A DNA stretch of 64,000 nt from Deinandra increscens subsp. villosa. Lineage: Eukaryota; Streptophyta; Magnoliopsida; Asterales; Asteraceae. A program made the position numbers and the translations under genes. The notes beneath the pieces were generated by a model that saw only the letters and a list, made by a program, of their open reading frames with translations, had not been told where the DNA came from and did no database searches. The stretch covers positions 21,373,896 through 21,437,895 of the forward strand of contig JBCNJP010000003.1 of NCBI GenBank assembly GCA_039602395.1, in the 5' to 3' direction. Below are positions 20,831 to 33,553 of the stretch, in pieces. Each line of letters opens with the position of its first letter. Within the stretch, counting starts at the first letter, position 1.

Positions 20831-23800
20831 GATATCAATAATAACATAGTACTTTTTAAATCAAAATTCGAGGGTCAATGAATTTCATAGTGCGGAAGTC
20901 AATCCATGTCGTATGCTATGCAAGCAGTCATAAACAGTGTTTTAAGTTGAATTCATGAACATAATAGTTTTGATGATAGTTTTGATGAGGTCACATTAAG
21001 AGGGTCTCATAAAACATAACCATTTCAATGGCCTCGTGACCATCAACGAACGCGGTACTTTTTTTTAGTTTATCAATCCTCTCTTGTTTTTTTTTGAACA
21101 GTCAACCAACGATATATTGTATTTGTGATGTTTTTTTGTTAGTTTATTAACCCTCTAGTTTCTAAACTAACTAAGCGGATCTTAACATTTTAGCTCGTTA
21201 AAATCACCATTTTTAACTAACTGCGCGGATCTTAACATTTTAGTTTGTTAAAATCAAAAAGTCGGGCTCACCTTGGTTCATTTACGACCCTAGTACTATG
21301 AGACGTTTTTTTTTTTTGAACAAGTGGTCACAACTTTTAAGGTGTTATGTACAACTTTCATGACTTTAAAGTGGTGCATAAATGTTGCCTCATATGTGTA
21401 AGATGTTGTACACCGTTTTTTATCCATCCAACTTGTTTTGAAGTGTCTCTATTTAAAGCTTCATCGAAATAGAACAAAAGAAAAAGTGTTATGGTACTAA
21501 ATTTAATTTTAAATCATCAATAAGAACCTTAATCGAGTGGTTGACCACCCCACGCGTTACGACGGGTAACCCTCGCATGTAGGGTCTATAAATCGTAATA
21601 AATTAATTACAACCGTAGTCCAACTGCGAAATCAATTGAAAAAAATTATTCATCCTTTTCCATGTCACAAATTATGAATAATATGCTTTGCACCGGTGAC
21701 AAATCTATCCTTCCGCTGTTTTTTTTTTCTTCATATTCTCTCAAGGATAAGACCAGAAAGTATAAGAGTTCCTATTACCTTCCATGGTTTAATGAAATGA
21801 AATGACATACAAAAAAGAAGCTGTTAAACCACACACAATAATTATAAGCAGGGGACACAATGTTTCTTTCTTCATGCGTGCAACCTGCATACACAAAGTG
21901 ACGGGAGTTAGCCTAATGCAAGTTACGATGATTCAAAGCAATGCACATTAGTGTTTTCTCAAGCTCCAACTTTTAATTTCTGTCCATTAGCATATAAACT
22001 CATCACAAACGAATAATCTTACCTATGCTGACAATCTTTCTTCATGGGCTATGATTCATGTTTCTTTGTTTTCATACACCACCCCTTGCAAATATCTTCA
22101 CATAGAGATATATATGACTTTGATATGACCTCTTTCCTTTTTCGTCACCTGTTGACATCCTTAAATGAGTTCTTTAATTTGTCACCTCCTTTTGGAAGAA
22201 ATCTGATAGTGATTGCCATGGCCTAAAAATAAATACAAACAGAATTAGAAAATTCAGATTAAAAGAAATCATATTAGTTAGCTTTAGGCCCATTTTTTAG
22301 TCTAAACCCATGTGCAAGTTGTACATACATCAATTGAAATGTAAATTCAAACACAGTTCCTAAAACAATAAAACTAACATTTACGTTGGTAAAATAAATT
22401 GAGATCAACAACATAAAATTTCATTTATGACAGTTTAATATGGGGAGGAAATATCACACCCATACATTCAGACCATCTTCACCATTAGCAACAAAAAACA
22501 CACCCATCTGACATGCATAAATAAAGAAGAGTTGTATCCAACGAATATCATCATTATCAAGAACTTGTTGGGTTTCCAAACACTATTTTTAAATTATATC
22601 AGAAAAGGGTTTAGCGGAAGCTTGTGAATGGATCGATCTGGACCCAAGAAACCTAACAGCTAAATTACACATTTGAGAAACAAATAGTTGAAACTGATGG
22701 CGATTGACATAGGGCACAACAAACCTTATCAAAAGATAGGTTATGATCATGATTAGCCTCGGTAGCTCTTTTTTGTTTTCAATAAAGATATCGTTTAGAA
22801 AAAACACCACGATCTTCCGCATGTTCTCAACTCGATTGATAGCAAATTCAGAAGGATTGTCCATATTTTCAACCACCGCTTTCTTGTAACCATCTAACAA
22901 CAGCTTCAGAACTCCTTATGTACCGGGCACCAACTGTAACCAAGACATCAAAACTAATGCACCTCTCTTTAAAAATGAAAGACAAACCTGCAGATATTGG
23001 AAGACTGTGAAATCAGAAGTCAATAATTGCATATAATTTCATATATATTTTCATAACACTATATGTGGATCATATGTGTAGAAATATATCATAAAGAGGG
23101 TGTGTAGAGAACTGAGAACTCACTCTAAGATATGAATATGGCCATCTAAGACATACAAATTCTAGTTCGAAAATCCCTCACTAACATCCAGCTCCAAACA
23201 CAAATTATCAAATCCAGCAGATACCATAATTTATGTTCAAACCTTTGTAATGATAGTCTTCTACAAACTTAAAAAGTTAATAGAGAATTAAACTACGAAA
23301 CAAAACATGCCATAAAACAATGTTAATATAGCTAAGGCATACAAAGTAACAACTAAGAATATACACAAATATTCTAAAAGATTATGGGTCAGCTAATTCA
23401 GTTAGTTTAACAAAAATTGCCCCTGAACAAAATTCTAAACATTCACATAACCAACTAAACTTTCTATGTCTATTACTTTAGCAGCTAAACATATTAACAC
23501 TGTATATAAGTGCAAAGAAAATATGATTTCAAAATAAAAAAACCACTACTCATACAAATTTACCTTCGATTAGATTTCAATATACCTAAAACAACTCCAC
23601 ATCAAGCTGTAACAAAACCAAGGGAGCCAATTTTAGGTCTCAAACTCTCATCTTTTCACTACTCCTGCTGCACTAAAATGCAATTGAATGTACCTGAATC
23701 AGATTAAAACCAAAGCTTAAATCAGATTTAAACCAAAGATGTACAAACTCAAATCAAAAACAGAAAAATATAAGAATTCAAATCAAGTGTTACCAGAAAT

Positions 23801-24637
23801 TAAAACTATCAAACAATACTCAATAGAAGATCAAGAAACAATACGACTGACAAAAAAAAAAGATAGAATTAGTTAACTTGCTTCATTTGGGAAAACATCA
23901 GAATTCCAGGTTTATATGATCATGAACAGCTCTGCAATTTACTATCCGTACGTTGTTTCGTAAACCTATGTTTTGCTTGTAAACCTGTGATTTGCTTGAA
24001 CACCAGAACCTCAAACTGATTTATAAAGTACACAATGGGTAAATTTTGACCCATTAGACCCTTATGAGTCAAAAGGGTTGCATCTAATCGAAAAAGTACC
24101 TCATACCCTCCATGAATAAGACCCAAAACTTCACTCATACAATTGCAGTGGTAGTAAGTAGGTCTAGAGTTGTACCTTGGTTCTGTGCAAATAACAATCA
24201 TCCTTTCAGCCTTTTTGACTCTCCAGCTAGCCACTTTACGTAATACTTCCTTATCACACGAATGTCAAATGATATGGGAGATACGTATGGCCTCAAGCCT
24301 GTGATTATGCTAGTAGACATGATTTCCTCTGCTGTAATGTAATAAAGTAAAGCACACAGTTAATACTATTTCTTAAGAAAGGTGAAGATAAGTGATGTAA
24401 ATATGAAAGAATGTAAAGACTCTTGTACATGCTAAATATGGTCATACACTTGTATTGTTGTTTTTATATATAAGGGTAAACTGATGATTCTCTCTAGACT
24501 TTGGGTCCATATATCGAGCTTATTAGTGATATTTATCAAAGATATTATGACAATACCAACCCTTCACAACCTCAGAACTGTGTTTAATCGACAAGAAAGT
24601 AAAGTTAGAATAAGAAATTTATGACCCATTTTCCCCA
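20831..24637. other. AT-rich region with two unidentified exon-like frames
   Basis: No intact gene is supported. Minus frames at 22900-22589 (LLDGYKKAVVENMDNPSEFA, then KKELPRLIMIITYLLIR) and 24234-23920 (VASWRVKKAERMIVICTEPR, then CMSEVLGLIHGGYE before a GT) have protein-like composition and splice-like edges. They may be captured exons; I do not recognise them. The rest is AT-rich with no clear signal. Confidence 0.35.
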
Positions 24638-24646
24638 TTATTTATA

Positions 24647-26033
24647 GGAAAATTGGATTTTAATAATCCCAAGTTTTACCTATTGGCCGACAATAATCCC
24701 ACATTTTAAAATCATTTTCAACAGTCCCAACTTTCACCCAAATTTTTTTTAATGGACCTGCCGTTAACTTTTTTAACACCATTAAGTGTATGCTGACGTG
24801 GCATGCTGACGTGTAACACTTTTTTTATTTTTTTAATTATTTAATACATGTCATTTCCAAATCACATATTCCTTTAATAATCAATTAAAAAAAATCACGA
24901 TTCTTCCAAAAACCTAGATCGCAACCTGGATTAAAACAACAAATAACCATAACCACCGCTGTTCTAAAAAAGTCTTGAATCTCCAATTTCCCTAATTCTC
25001 AATCTCACATTAAAAAATTAAAATAATTGTGAATCTCCTCCCCCCCTAAATATCACGTCGACCCAGGCATCCAACCTCCAAACCCTAAATATCATGTTTA
25101 ATTGAGAACAAAACTCTTGTTTAGGTCTTTTGTTTGACTCCCAGCAACCAACCCTTTTCTTAGCAACAATTGTTTGCTAATGTTTTGAAGGAATTGAAGT
25201 TACAGAGAGGGAGATGAGCTTCAATTTTCAAAATTTTCTTAGCAACTGCCCCCTTCTCGAGCACCTTGAAGTATCCGAGCTGCGTGACGTCAACCATGAG
25301 GACCTTACCGGCGGAGGCACCGTTCTTGGCCTCTTGAGGGACCATTGACCGGAGCTTGTCGACGTTGACTATGGGGCAATGGAACTTGTTTCGGAGCCTA
25401 TGGAAGTACCTCATACCGACTTTACCGAAGTAACCTCGATGGTACTTGTCGAAGAGGATACGGTGGTGGTGCATTCCTCCGGCGTTACCCCTACCTCCGG
25501 GATGCTTTCGGTGCTTTCCGATACGACCGTGTCCGGCGGTGACGTGTCCTCGCTTCTTGCGATTCTTCCTTAATCTGTTCGTCATTTTACCCCGAAAGAA
25601 CTCCGGTGATAGGCTGCGGCGACGAACTGTGATAGAGTAGAAGAACTCCAGGTGAGCTTTAATTTAACGATGGCTTTCCGTATTCTGTGATATGGCGAAT
25701 TGGGAATTGGGATTAGGAGATAGGAACAGCAACGTTTGTATGCTCAGATCGAATTTGCGATCCAGAATTCAATGATATTCACTATCTTTTTTAATTGATT
25801 ATTAATAGAATATGTGATTTGAAAATGACATGGATTAAATATAATTAATAAAATAAAAGAAGTATTACACATCAGCATGCCACGTCATCATACACTTAAC
25901 GGTGTTAAAAAAGTTAACGGCAGGTCCATTAAAAAAAATTGGGTGAAAGTTGGGACTGTTGGAAATGATTTTCAAATATGGGATTATTGCCGGCCAATAA
26001 GTAAAACTTAGGATTATTAAAATCCAATTTTCC
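24647..26033. mobile_element. Pack-MULE carrying a ribosomal protein L27a gene
   Basis: The 1387-bp element begins GGAAAATTGGATTTTAATAA and ends with the inverted complement. The terminal inverted repeats are about 247 bp (24647-24892 and 25786-26033), with roughly 90% or better agreement by eye. Exact 9-bp duplications flank it. No transposase is present. The 0.9-kb interior holds an L27a reading frame with its leader, so this is a non-autonomous Mutator-like element with a captured host gene. Confidence 0.88.
25160..25585 (-). CDS. RPL27A: 60S ribosomal protein L27a (uL15) copy inside the MULE, altered C-terminus
   Basis: The 141-residue frame starts MTNRLRKNRKKRGHVTAGHG and contains GKHRKHPGGRGNAGGMHHHR, FDKYHRGYFGKVGMRYFH and NKFHCPIVNVDKLRSMVP. 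This is the conserved N-terminal two thirds of eukaryotic L27a, a large-subunit protein of about 146-148 residues. From about residue 116 (KVLEKGAVAKKILKIEAHLP) the family C-terminus, which normally ends in a GGAVVLTA-like tail, is replaced by unrelated residues ending NNCC. There is no intron. The start is the family start, and captured 5' leader lies to about 25785. It may be transcribed, but the lost C-terminus argues against a working ribosomal protein. It is probably a pseudogene-like transduplicate; the parent gene lies elsewhere. Confidence 0.82.
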   Translation of the reverse strand: MTNRLRKNRKKRGHVTAGHGRIGKHRKHPGGRGNAGGMHHHRILFDKYHRGYFGKVGMRYFHRLRNKFHCPIVNVDKLRSMVPQEAKNGASAGKVLMVDVTQLGYFKVLEKGAVAKKILKIEAHLPLCNFNSFKTLANNCC

Positions 26034-26042
26034 TTATTTATA

Positions 26043-27586
26043 AGCATTGGTTGACTTTCCTCTCCTGCAAGTAAAACAAATGTTACAGAATATGTATTTA
26101 TGGGTAAAAGTTTAAATCTTAACTTACCACAAGAGATCGCTCCATTAAGGATGCCTTTGAATCCATGTGAAAAAATCTTATTAGAAGAGCCCATGAAGAA
26201 CTAAAAAGTTCACAAAACTAATCTCAAAATGAAATGAATCACAAGTTAAACAATTATTATATATGCATACTTTTCTAACAGATAAAACATGCCCTGACCA
26301 CTTAAATAACCGTAAAGCAACATGTCAAGACCTTCACCTCTTTCTTTCTCAATTAGCTTCTTGTTCCAAAGATCAGATCAATATTAGCAATATAATATTT
26401 CTTAAAAGCAAGTTAAATTAAATCACAAATATTCAAGTTTCTAAAAGGTACCTGAGATGTGGAGAACCATTGATAGGTTTCTGATCATATTTCCTCCAAC
26501 AATAGACATGTACTCACAATTGACATTCATACAAAACCTTGCAAATTAATCTTTGCTACAAACTCAAAAAGATCTAATTAAAAGACCAAAGTCTTAATCC
26601 CTCAAATCCTTTAAAATATAAATCAAATTACAAGCACAAATAAAATCTTTGTTTATTAACTATTACCTTCAAATAAACTTCTTCTCTGAATGCGTTTGTT
26701 GAAGCATTGAGTTTCCTATTTGTAAAATAATCAAGAATATAAACATTCAACCTGTTTTCCCAACAAAACAAATCGAAATTTTGAGAAAATATCAATACAA
26801 ATAGTATTCAGAAACATGGAAAAGAACATTGTGTTCAACAATATCAAAGAGGAGACTTCTGAATTTACCCAAAGGGCTAATAAAACTGGTGATGAATGTT
26901 TAACACAATTTGATGATTAATGTTGGCTTAATAAAACCCTCAAATAAGTCGCCTACAGATCACGGGTTTATAGTTACCCAACCAAAAGTTGTTATGAGTG
27001 AAGAATGACAGCTCCATACACAAAAAGGAAAAAGACGAAAAAAGAAAACGAAATTAGGGCAAAACTTACATGGATGAAGCTACAGCTCTTGGAAGAAGAC
27101 GGAGATAGCTTGGCTCTCTCCATCCATGCTCAGTTCGTGGGAAGACGACGGTCGTTTGATCGCGATAAGAATTTGTAGAGGTTTCCATCAACATATGAAT
27201 TGTGCTGGCTTTCAAATGCATCTAATCGAGAGACTATTGAAGATTGTTGGAGATCGCGTAATATGTATCTAATCGAGAGAGACGGCTGGATATACCCAAT
27301 CGATGGGAGGGCAGATTTCAAAGCCAATCGATGGGGGAGGGAGACACCAGAAGCATCGATGTTTACAAGCACGCTGAAGAGAGAGAGGCTAAAGCAATCA
27401 ATGCGTGCTACTCAAATTAAAACGGTAGTGTATACGGTTAAAGAGGATTAGGGTTCAAGACTTTATGCTGCTTTAAGACTTGTACATGGTGCTTATTAGT
27501 TTGTACGCGTCTTAAGGATTAAGCATTTTTCATGACGAAAATGCCCTTTAGAGCAATATGTATTATATATAGTAATAGATATATAT
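26043..27586. other. AT-rich stretch, no gene seen
   Basis: Only short frames without recognisable motifs are present. A G+C-richer patch at 27080-27450 has overlapping frames on both strands, neither convincing. Confidence 0.4.
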
Positions 27587-27776
27587 ATAGGGTGAGGTTC
27601 ATTGTAGACACTTTCGCATGTGATTTAGCTCTTTTTCACATGTGAAAGTTTCTAATTAATGAGAAAAAAGAAAAAAAGAAAAAAGAAAATTAATCACAAC
27701 CATTAGATCAAGAGATCTAATGGTGAAAAAGGGTGTCTACCTGTCTACACTTATGGGGGTATCTACAATGAACTTT

Positions 27777-27785
<9 letters not shown>
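27587..27785. mobile_element. MITE with inverted ends, next to TA repeats
   Basis: TAGGGTGAGGTTCATTGTAG at about 27588 is mirrored by CTACAATGAACTTTTCACTA at about 27763-27782. The element is about 200 bp, non-coding and sits in TA-rich DNA, which fits a Tc1/Mariner (Stowaway-like) MITE with a TA target. The flanking TA repeats hide the exact duplication. Confidence 0.6.

Positions 27786-27841
<56 letters not shown>
27780..27841. repeat. (TA)n microsatellite
   Basis: About 30 uninterrupted TA units directly follow the MITE. Confidence 0.95.
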
Positions 27842-27842
27842 C

Positions 27843-28260
27843 ATACTAGCCATGTGCCCGCGCGTTGCCGCGGCGACAGTGTATAGCGTGTTATTCGTCT
27901 TCTGTTCGCGCGTTGCGGCACAACAAACTACAATGCGCTATTTGTTTATTTGTTTGCTTGTTATGACGGCACGCCAATTTACATCGAGGTATTCATTTTT
28001 TGGAACTCAAACAAATAACAACCAACACCCGAATTGAAATATATATTGGTCACAAACATAGTAATTTAAAACCAAATGAGTTGCGGCGGGTGATAGTTAT
28101 TAGCGTGTTATTTGTCTTTTTCTCATGCGTTCTGCGGAGATGAAAATTTACAACGCCATATTCTTTTATGTTAGCGCGATGCGACACGACGACAGTTTAT
28201 AATGCGGTACATGCGCGTTTGACGGCGGCAACAACAATTAACCAACACCGTACTTATTTT
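27843..28260 (+). repeat. Helitron-like GC-rich segment, copies 2 and 3
   Basis: It matches 20615-20830, in the same orientation, to about 28080. It then continues into a diverged repeat of the same CGGCGG...TAGCGTGTTATT theme to about 28260. Its borders are undefined. Confidence 0.4.
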
Positions 28261-29309
28261 CTTTTAGTTTATCAATCCATCTCGTAATATATTGTAGTCT
28301 ATTTCTGTTAATTTTCTCATTTGTAGTAAATCTCAATTATTTATAATAGTGTAGTGTTTCTATGTAATGAGTTTTGAAAATCTCAATTAAATAATAACGA
28401 ACACACAAATAACTTGATCCGTAAACAAAATGTTAGCTATGAACTCTCAAGAATATGTTGATCAAACATAATGAATTCAAAACGCTAGCTTTGGGAAAAA
28501 ATATTAGCTGAGATTTCACCAAGAACTTACTAATTTGTTCCAAAAGAAGCCTCGTGGAGGCACTTAATATTGTACGGATTAATCAAAGGAAATCAGAGTG
28601 TTGATAGAAGAATACTCAGAGACCTTCAATTAAGTTTTTTTTTTTTGTGTTTAGAAACTAATTATGTGATATTTGAGTAATCGGAACTGGTTACAGAATA
28701 AATACAGGATGTATACTATGTTAAGAAGTATGAACATTCACAACTCATTCCCTATTTAACATCTTATCCTCAAATTTTAAGGGGGGGGGGGGGATCACTC
28801 CATCTCATTCCTCGCCCCTATAAATTTAGAGGAAACAAAACCAATCCACCATATTCTTATCACCACTGCTGATCATAGCAACCAGAAGCCATTACTATCA
28901 AGCAAGCAATAAGACCATTAAGATACTGTTGAAAGATAAATTTACATGATTCGTTATCTTTAATTATAAAAAGCATCTTGGTTTTAATATATATATATAT
29001 TTCTTCTTAATCACGTGTATAAATATATATAGATCACCTAACTTTTGACACTTTAACATTCACAAAAATTTCATAACAATAAAATAATATTTAAACCTTG
29101 GTGACATGAATCAGGCACACACATTTTTATCATACTTTATAATGTTAATGCAGTCACAAGTGATTTGAGAAAGTTCATCACTTGAACTACATGAATCAGT
29201 GCCGTCACGCAGTTTAGCTTTTGTTTTGATAATATTTTCATTAATCTAGATGAAAAGATTTTTAATAGATTCAAACACCATGGCGATGTTGTGCGCGTTC
29301 ATATGTAAG
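28261..29309. other. Non-genic AT-rich stretch with a G-run
   Basis: No gene is seen. A run of 14 G lies at about 28781-28794. The right edge is the CACTA insertion site. Confidence 0.45.
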
Positions 29310-29329
29310 AAACACTACTACAAAAACGG

Positions 29330-29560
29330 GCTTTCTTGACGTGCATTGCGCGTCAAGAAAGGGCCTTCTTGACACGCAAATGCGCATCAAGGATGCAGGG
29401 GTCAAGAAGCTTCTTGACGCGCAAAATGCGTGTCAAGAAGCTCTTGACGCGCGAACGATGACGCGTATTTTATGACGCGCATTGCGCGTCATAAAATGCA
29501 CGTCAAGGAAGCCCCTGTCATAAATCTACTTATGACACTCTTTTTTGCGCGTCATGGTTT
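29330..29560. repeat. Left subterminal repeats of the CACTA element
   Basis: Repeated TTGACGCGC / GCGCGTCAA blocks in both orientations (for example TTGACGCGCAAAATGCGTGT near 29414) form several imperfect palindromes. The same motif occurs at the right end (about 34570-34750). These are the expected transposase-binding clusters. Confidence 0.8.
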
Positions 29561-30320
29561 TAAAAAAAATAAAAAAAAAAATATTGCAGAATTACTAATT
29601 TCCCCATTTGATGCCAAATTAACCTCGATACAAAATACAATAAACTTATAGCAAAATAATGCATTTCATATATATATCGCAAACATTACAAAGTTAACAT
29701 GATTTACATAAAAAAAATTGTGAACTAAATAACTAATATAAACACTATAGTATTACAATACTTTGTTGCTACTGCTGATATGGAGAATAACCCAACCAAC
29801 CTGACCCGTTAAGCCAAGCTCCCAACCAACTATTGTATGTCCATCTGTAATTAGGAAAGCCAAATACATAAGTTTCAACCGGATTACTAACAATGTTAAT
29901 TAAAATAAATGACAACTTAATCATGAATTTGTATATCCCAAATGAGGCTCTATACAGACCCAACCAACGGTGGACCTATACAGAACACTAACAAATGATG
30001 CAGCCATTAACAAATACTCAGAAAATAGTGATGCATCCATTAAAAATTGACAGGATATTCAAACAGATCCAACTGTGGCTCTATACAGACCATTAACAAA
30101 TGACTGGATAGTCAAACAAACTGGATATTCATAGCAGTCCTATTTCTGATTAATTTAGCACAACAGATTGGATATTCATAGCAGTCCTATTCAAACAGAT
30201 TGGATACTCATAGCATGCTGGTTGTTCTTTAAGTTTTTTAGCAACTGTAGTTGTACCAGATTAATTAGCAAACCATTGTGAGCTTAATTAGCAACCATAA
30301 AGTCTGTGGATACATCTGAC

Positions 30321-30965
30321 CTGCTCAGGAGTTATCCTGCTGTCACCAAAAGATTCAAACTCATTATCCAAATCATCAAATTCATCCTTTTGTTGATTCC
30401 CTGCAGTTTGAATTATAATCTACTTTTATTTATCTTTCTGAACTGGTCACAAGAAAGAAAGAACAAAAAATAAATGGTCGTGTGCAGTAGTAGCACATTT
30501 AATTCGCCACTATTTTGCCAAACAGTCAGTTTGACCAGAAAAGTCAGACCAATATTGGGTACAATCGTTTATTTTCAACTTAATTAACAGAAAGCATGAC
30601 TTGTTACCAATATTGGGTACAAAAAGCCGAGTCCCTTTGATGCCTTCAAGAAGTTTCAAATGCTTCAACGACTTGTGGTGAAGAAGACTGTTAGTGTCCA
30701 CTACCATTGTCCATCTTTTCTTTGCCAAGTTCTAAACATAAATAAAATGAACATTTCTCGGTTTATTTTTATATTTAGGAGAAGAGTGAAAAAGTAACCA
30801 TCTTCCTTGCAAAAATGCTAAGAGAATTATTGTTGTATATGCAAGAAAATACCATTATGCAAGGCATTTTTGCCCACAGGAAGATTCTGAGCAGTTTGGC
30901 ATAGAGAACAAATCTTCTTTGATCAAATTATCCCTCAACCAATTCAACTGATCCTCTGATTTAGC
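30321..30965 (-). pseudogene. Captured exons of a PIN-domain protein (PS1-like?)
   Basis: Three exon-like blocks lie on the minus strand. First, about 30965-30850 reads KSEDQLNWLRDNLIKEDLFS and is preceded by CAG. Second, about 30728-30608 reads KRWTMVVDTNSLLHHKSLKH, then LLEGIKGTRLFVPNI, followed by GTAAC. Third, about 30401-30321 reads DEFDDLDNEFESFGDSRITP and is preceded by CTGCAG and followed by GTCAG. The VVDTNSLL block is the first beta strand and acidic active-site residue of a PIN nuclease-like domain, as in plant FHA-PIN proteins such as PARALLEL SPINDLE 1. That assignment is from memory and tentative. The rest of the gene is absent, so it cannot make a complete domain. Confidence 0.5.
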
Positions 30966-32647
30966 TGCAAAGCAACAGAATTTAAACATGTACATGTACA
31001 AAATTTACCTCAGATTTAGCTGATTTAGTTCACAACTTCACATAATTCAATATCAAATACAACTAATCCCTCCATTCGTTGTATATACACTGCAAAAATC
31101 CAACATACTTATATGTGATATAAAGTTACAGATGGCCATCACACATTCATCTACCTCTTGTGGTCCCTCAAAATAACATTGAGCAATGAGCTCTTTGGTG
31201 CATAAACCTCTTGTGGTCTTTTAAGTTATTTCCTGCATTGCTAAGAAGCATAATCTGATCATGATTATCAAATAACATTTTACATTCTTTATATAATCTA
31301 ACTGGCATTCTTTACATAATTAGAATTACGAAAGCACTATAATTAGTCTTAAAAATCTCGAGTCAAAACGCTTACAAAAGAGACGACAAAAATTTTAATG
31401 TATTAGAATAATGGTCAAAGAAAATGTAAATCAAGCATTCATCTTTTTCACTTAGATTTGTAATGGTTAGATTTTAGCGCAGAAATTCGACTTCAAATTT
31501 AGAGAGACCGCTAGTGGTAACAGAGAGTTGAAATGTTACCCTGGCAAACTGGAGACAATTGATCCCAATTGGCTGTGCTTATTGTGACAGAATCGAGAGT
31601 GAGACGGTCTGAGATCGCATAAACACAAAGGCAAACATGGTTGCAATGGTGCGCAACTGTTTCTCAACGCATATACCAAAATCAAACATTTTGACCCAAA
31701 ATCCCAAATCTGTTTTTAGCTGTTATACAGTCTGCAGAACCTGCAAAGTTTGTCTTAGCTAAAAAACTGAAAAACGAACCGAAATGAAGTTTAGCAACTT
31801 AAAATAATATACTTAACAAAGAAACCATAGTTACCCCCCAACACCCTAGAAATCACACACATAAGCACCCAAAGCCTTATGGTGGCCTGCATTTGTAGGT
31901 CAATGCTGTAGAAATAAAAAAAAATACACAATAGACAGCAAAAATCTAATAAAAGCAAAGGGCCCAAAGACCATCATACATGAAGAAAACAAAATCAAGA
32001 ATACGTATCCAAGCAACTGCAGATTGTTGTTTAAATTCTGAAAAGACATGAGACAAAGTGAGAATCATAATAGAGGATTTAAGTCATCTTTGTGATGAAA
32101 TGGTTAAAATACGATAATACCATTTTTGTGATATAATGCACATGCATCATCTTGCCATATGTATAACTATCACACAAATCATTTAAGTCATGATCATCCC
32201 AAACGTTAATATGTAGAACACATGATCTGAACATAAAATTAAGAGTTGTAAGCATGAAATTTGAATGAAATTAACCAAGAATTTATTAGTATATGTTGTG
32301 TTTCAGCCAATATTGATTGGAAATTCAAAATTAGAGTCATTAATCAGACTAAACGTGTCAACTATCTGATATGCAAAGGTTAAAAAAACAATGAAAGTTA
32401 AAAAAAAAGTACCGGAAAGCTGTGACAGAAGGGCAATCAGATGCAGGACCATGAGGAGCTAGCGCCTCTGAAACTTGAAATCATCTTCTTTTGAGGCTTA
32501 CACTTTGAAAGACCTTGTCCATAAATATATCAATGAGCACACAGTATAAAGATGAAATTTAAGATTACATGAACACTGAGGCTTACACTTTCAAAGCCCT
32601 AAATCAGTAAGAAACACATAGCAAATTAGATTAGTTTATTCATTTAG

Positions 32648-32950
32648 TTAACGACACAAATGGAAACCTATAATGTTTCGATAACCCTTGAAATCATCGA
32701 TTCGGTTTACCATAATCAACCAAAAAAATATCAGTATGAAAAATGTACCTTGATGGATAGATATTGAAACCGATTGAGAAGAAGACGACGATGAAGAAAG
32801 GGCACAGAGAGGTCTCAAACTGTTGGTATCCAAAACTGATTTCCAGATCACTGCTGATGAAAACCTTAGCCATGCAATAGAGATGGAGATGTATAAAGCT
32901 ATAGAAATACGTTGGCCACTAACAAATCTCCTTTTCCCCTTCACCCGCAT
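32648..32950 (-). other. Unidentified frame inside the CACTA element
   Basis: A 100-codon frame with a serine run and no recognised motif may be a captured leader or intron. Between 30970 and 33490 I see no other supported gene piece. Confidence 0.2.
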
Positions 32951-33553
32951 TCATCCCAAAATCGCTTGAAAGTTGACAATATGTTTAGTCTCTGTTTCCA
33001 TTGTAGCCATACAAATATAGAATAGTTGTGTGATACTATTTATTCCTGAGCAATGATCTTTACAAAACGGAGCTGATTTCAAACTCGGCATAAATGACGT
33101 TATGATGCCTTATTACAAACAAACTATAAAATATTAATTTAGACACCTCTATAAGATATTTTAATATGTGTATATATAATACAGTTCCCTGCATCTTCTC
33201 ATATAGAAATTTTTCAAGTTTGTCTTGAAAAGGGAATTAGCTCCCCTACTTAACTCCATAAAAGAAAAAAAAATATATATATATATATCCCGTTGCTACA
33301 ACTTACTATGATTTCAAGTTTAACCCTACATAAACTAACAAACATAAGAGCCTATTGAGTTGCTCAGAGACTGGAAATAACTCTTGAGAATTGACCAGAA
33401 TCATCTAGATGACAGTAGAAAACCTAATTGCCAGATTAAATCTATAGTAACTTGAGAGCTGATTAGCTGAAAACTAAAAAACTGAGTAGCTCAAACATAA
33501 AGTTGTAATAAAAGATTCAAAAAATAAAAAATAAATAAATTCAGGCAGGCTAC

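Larger units (their letters stand above)
24638..26042. other. 9-bp target site duplications of the MULE
   Basis: TTATTTATA occurs at 24638-24646 and 26034-26042, immediately outside the element ends. A 9-bp duplication is the hallmark of Mutator-like insertion. Confidence 0.88.

Noticed and set aside
25379..25640. Plus-strand frames opposite L27a
   Set aside because: They are antisense shadows of a conserved minus-strand ribosomal protein frame.
27720..28037. 105-codon frame with a Tyr-Ile run
   Set aside because: The run is the translated TA microsatellite; the frame joins a MITE, the repeat and a GC-rich repeat.
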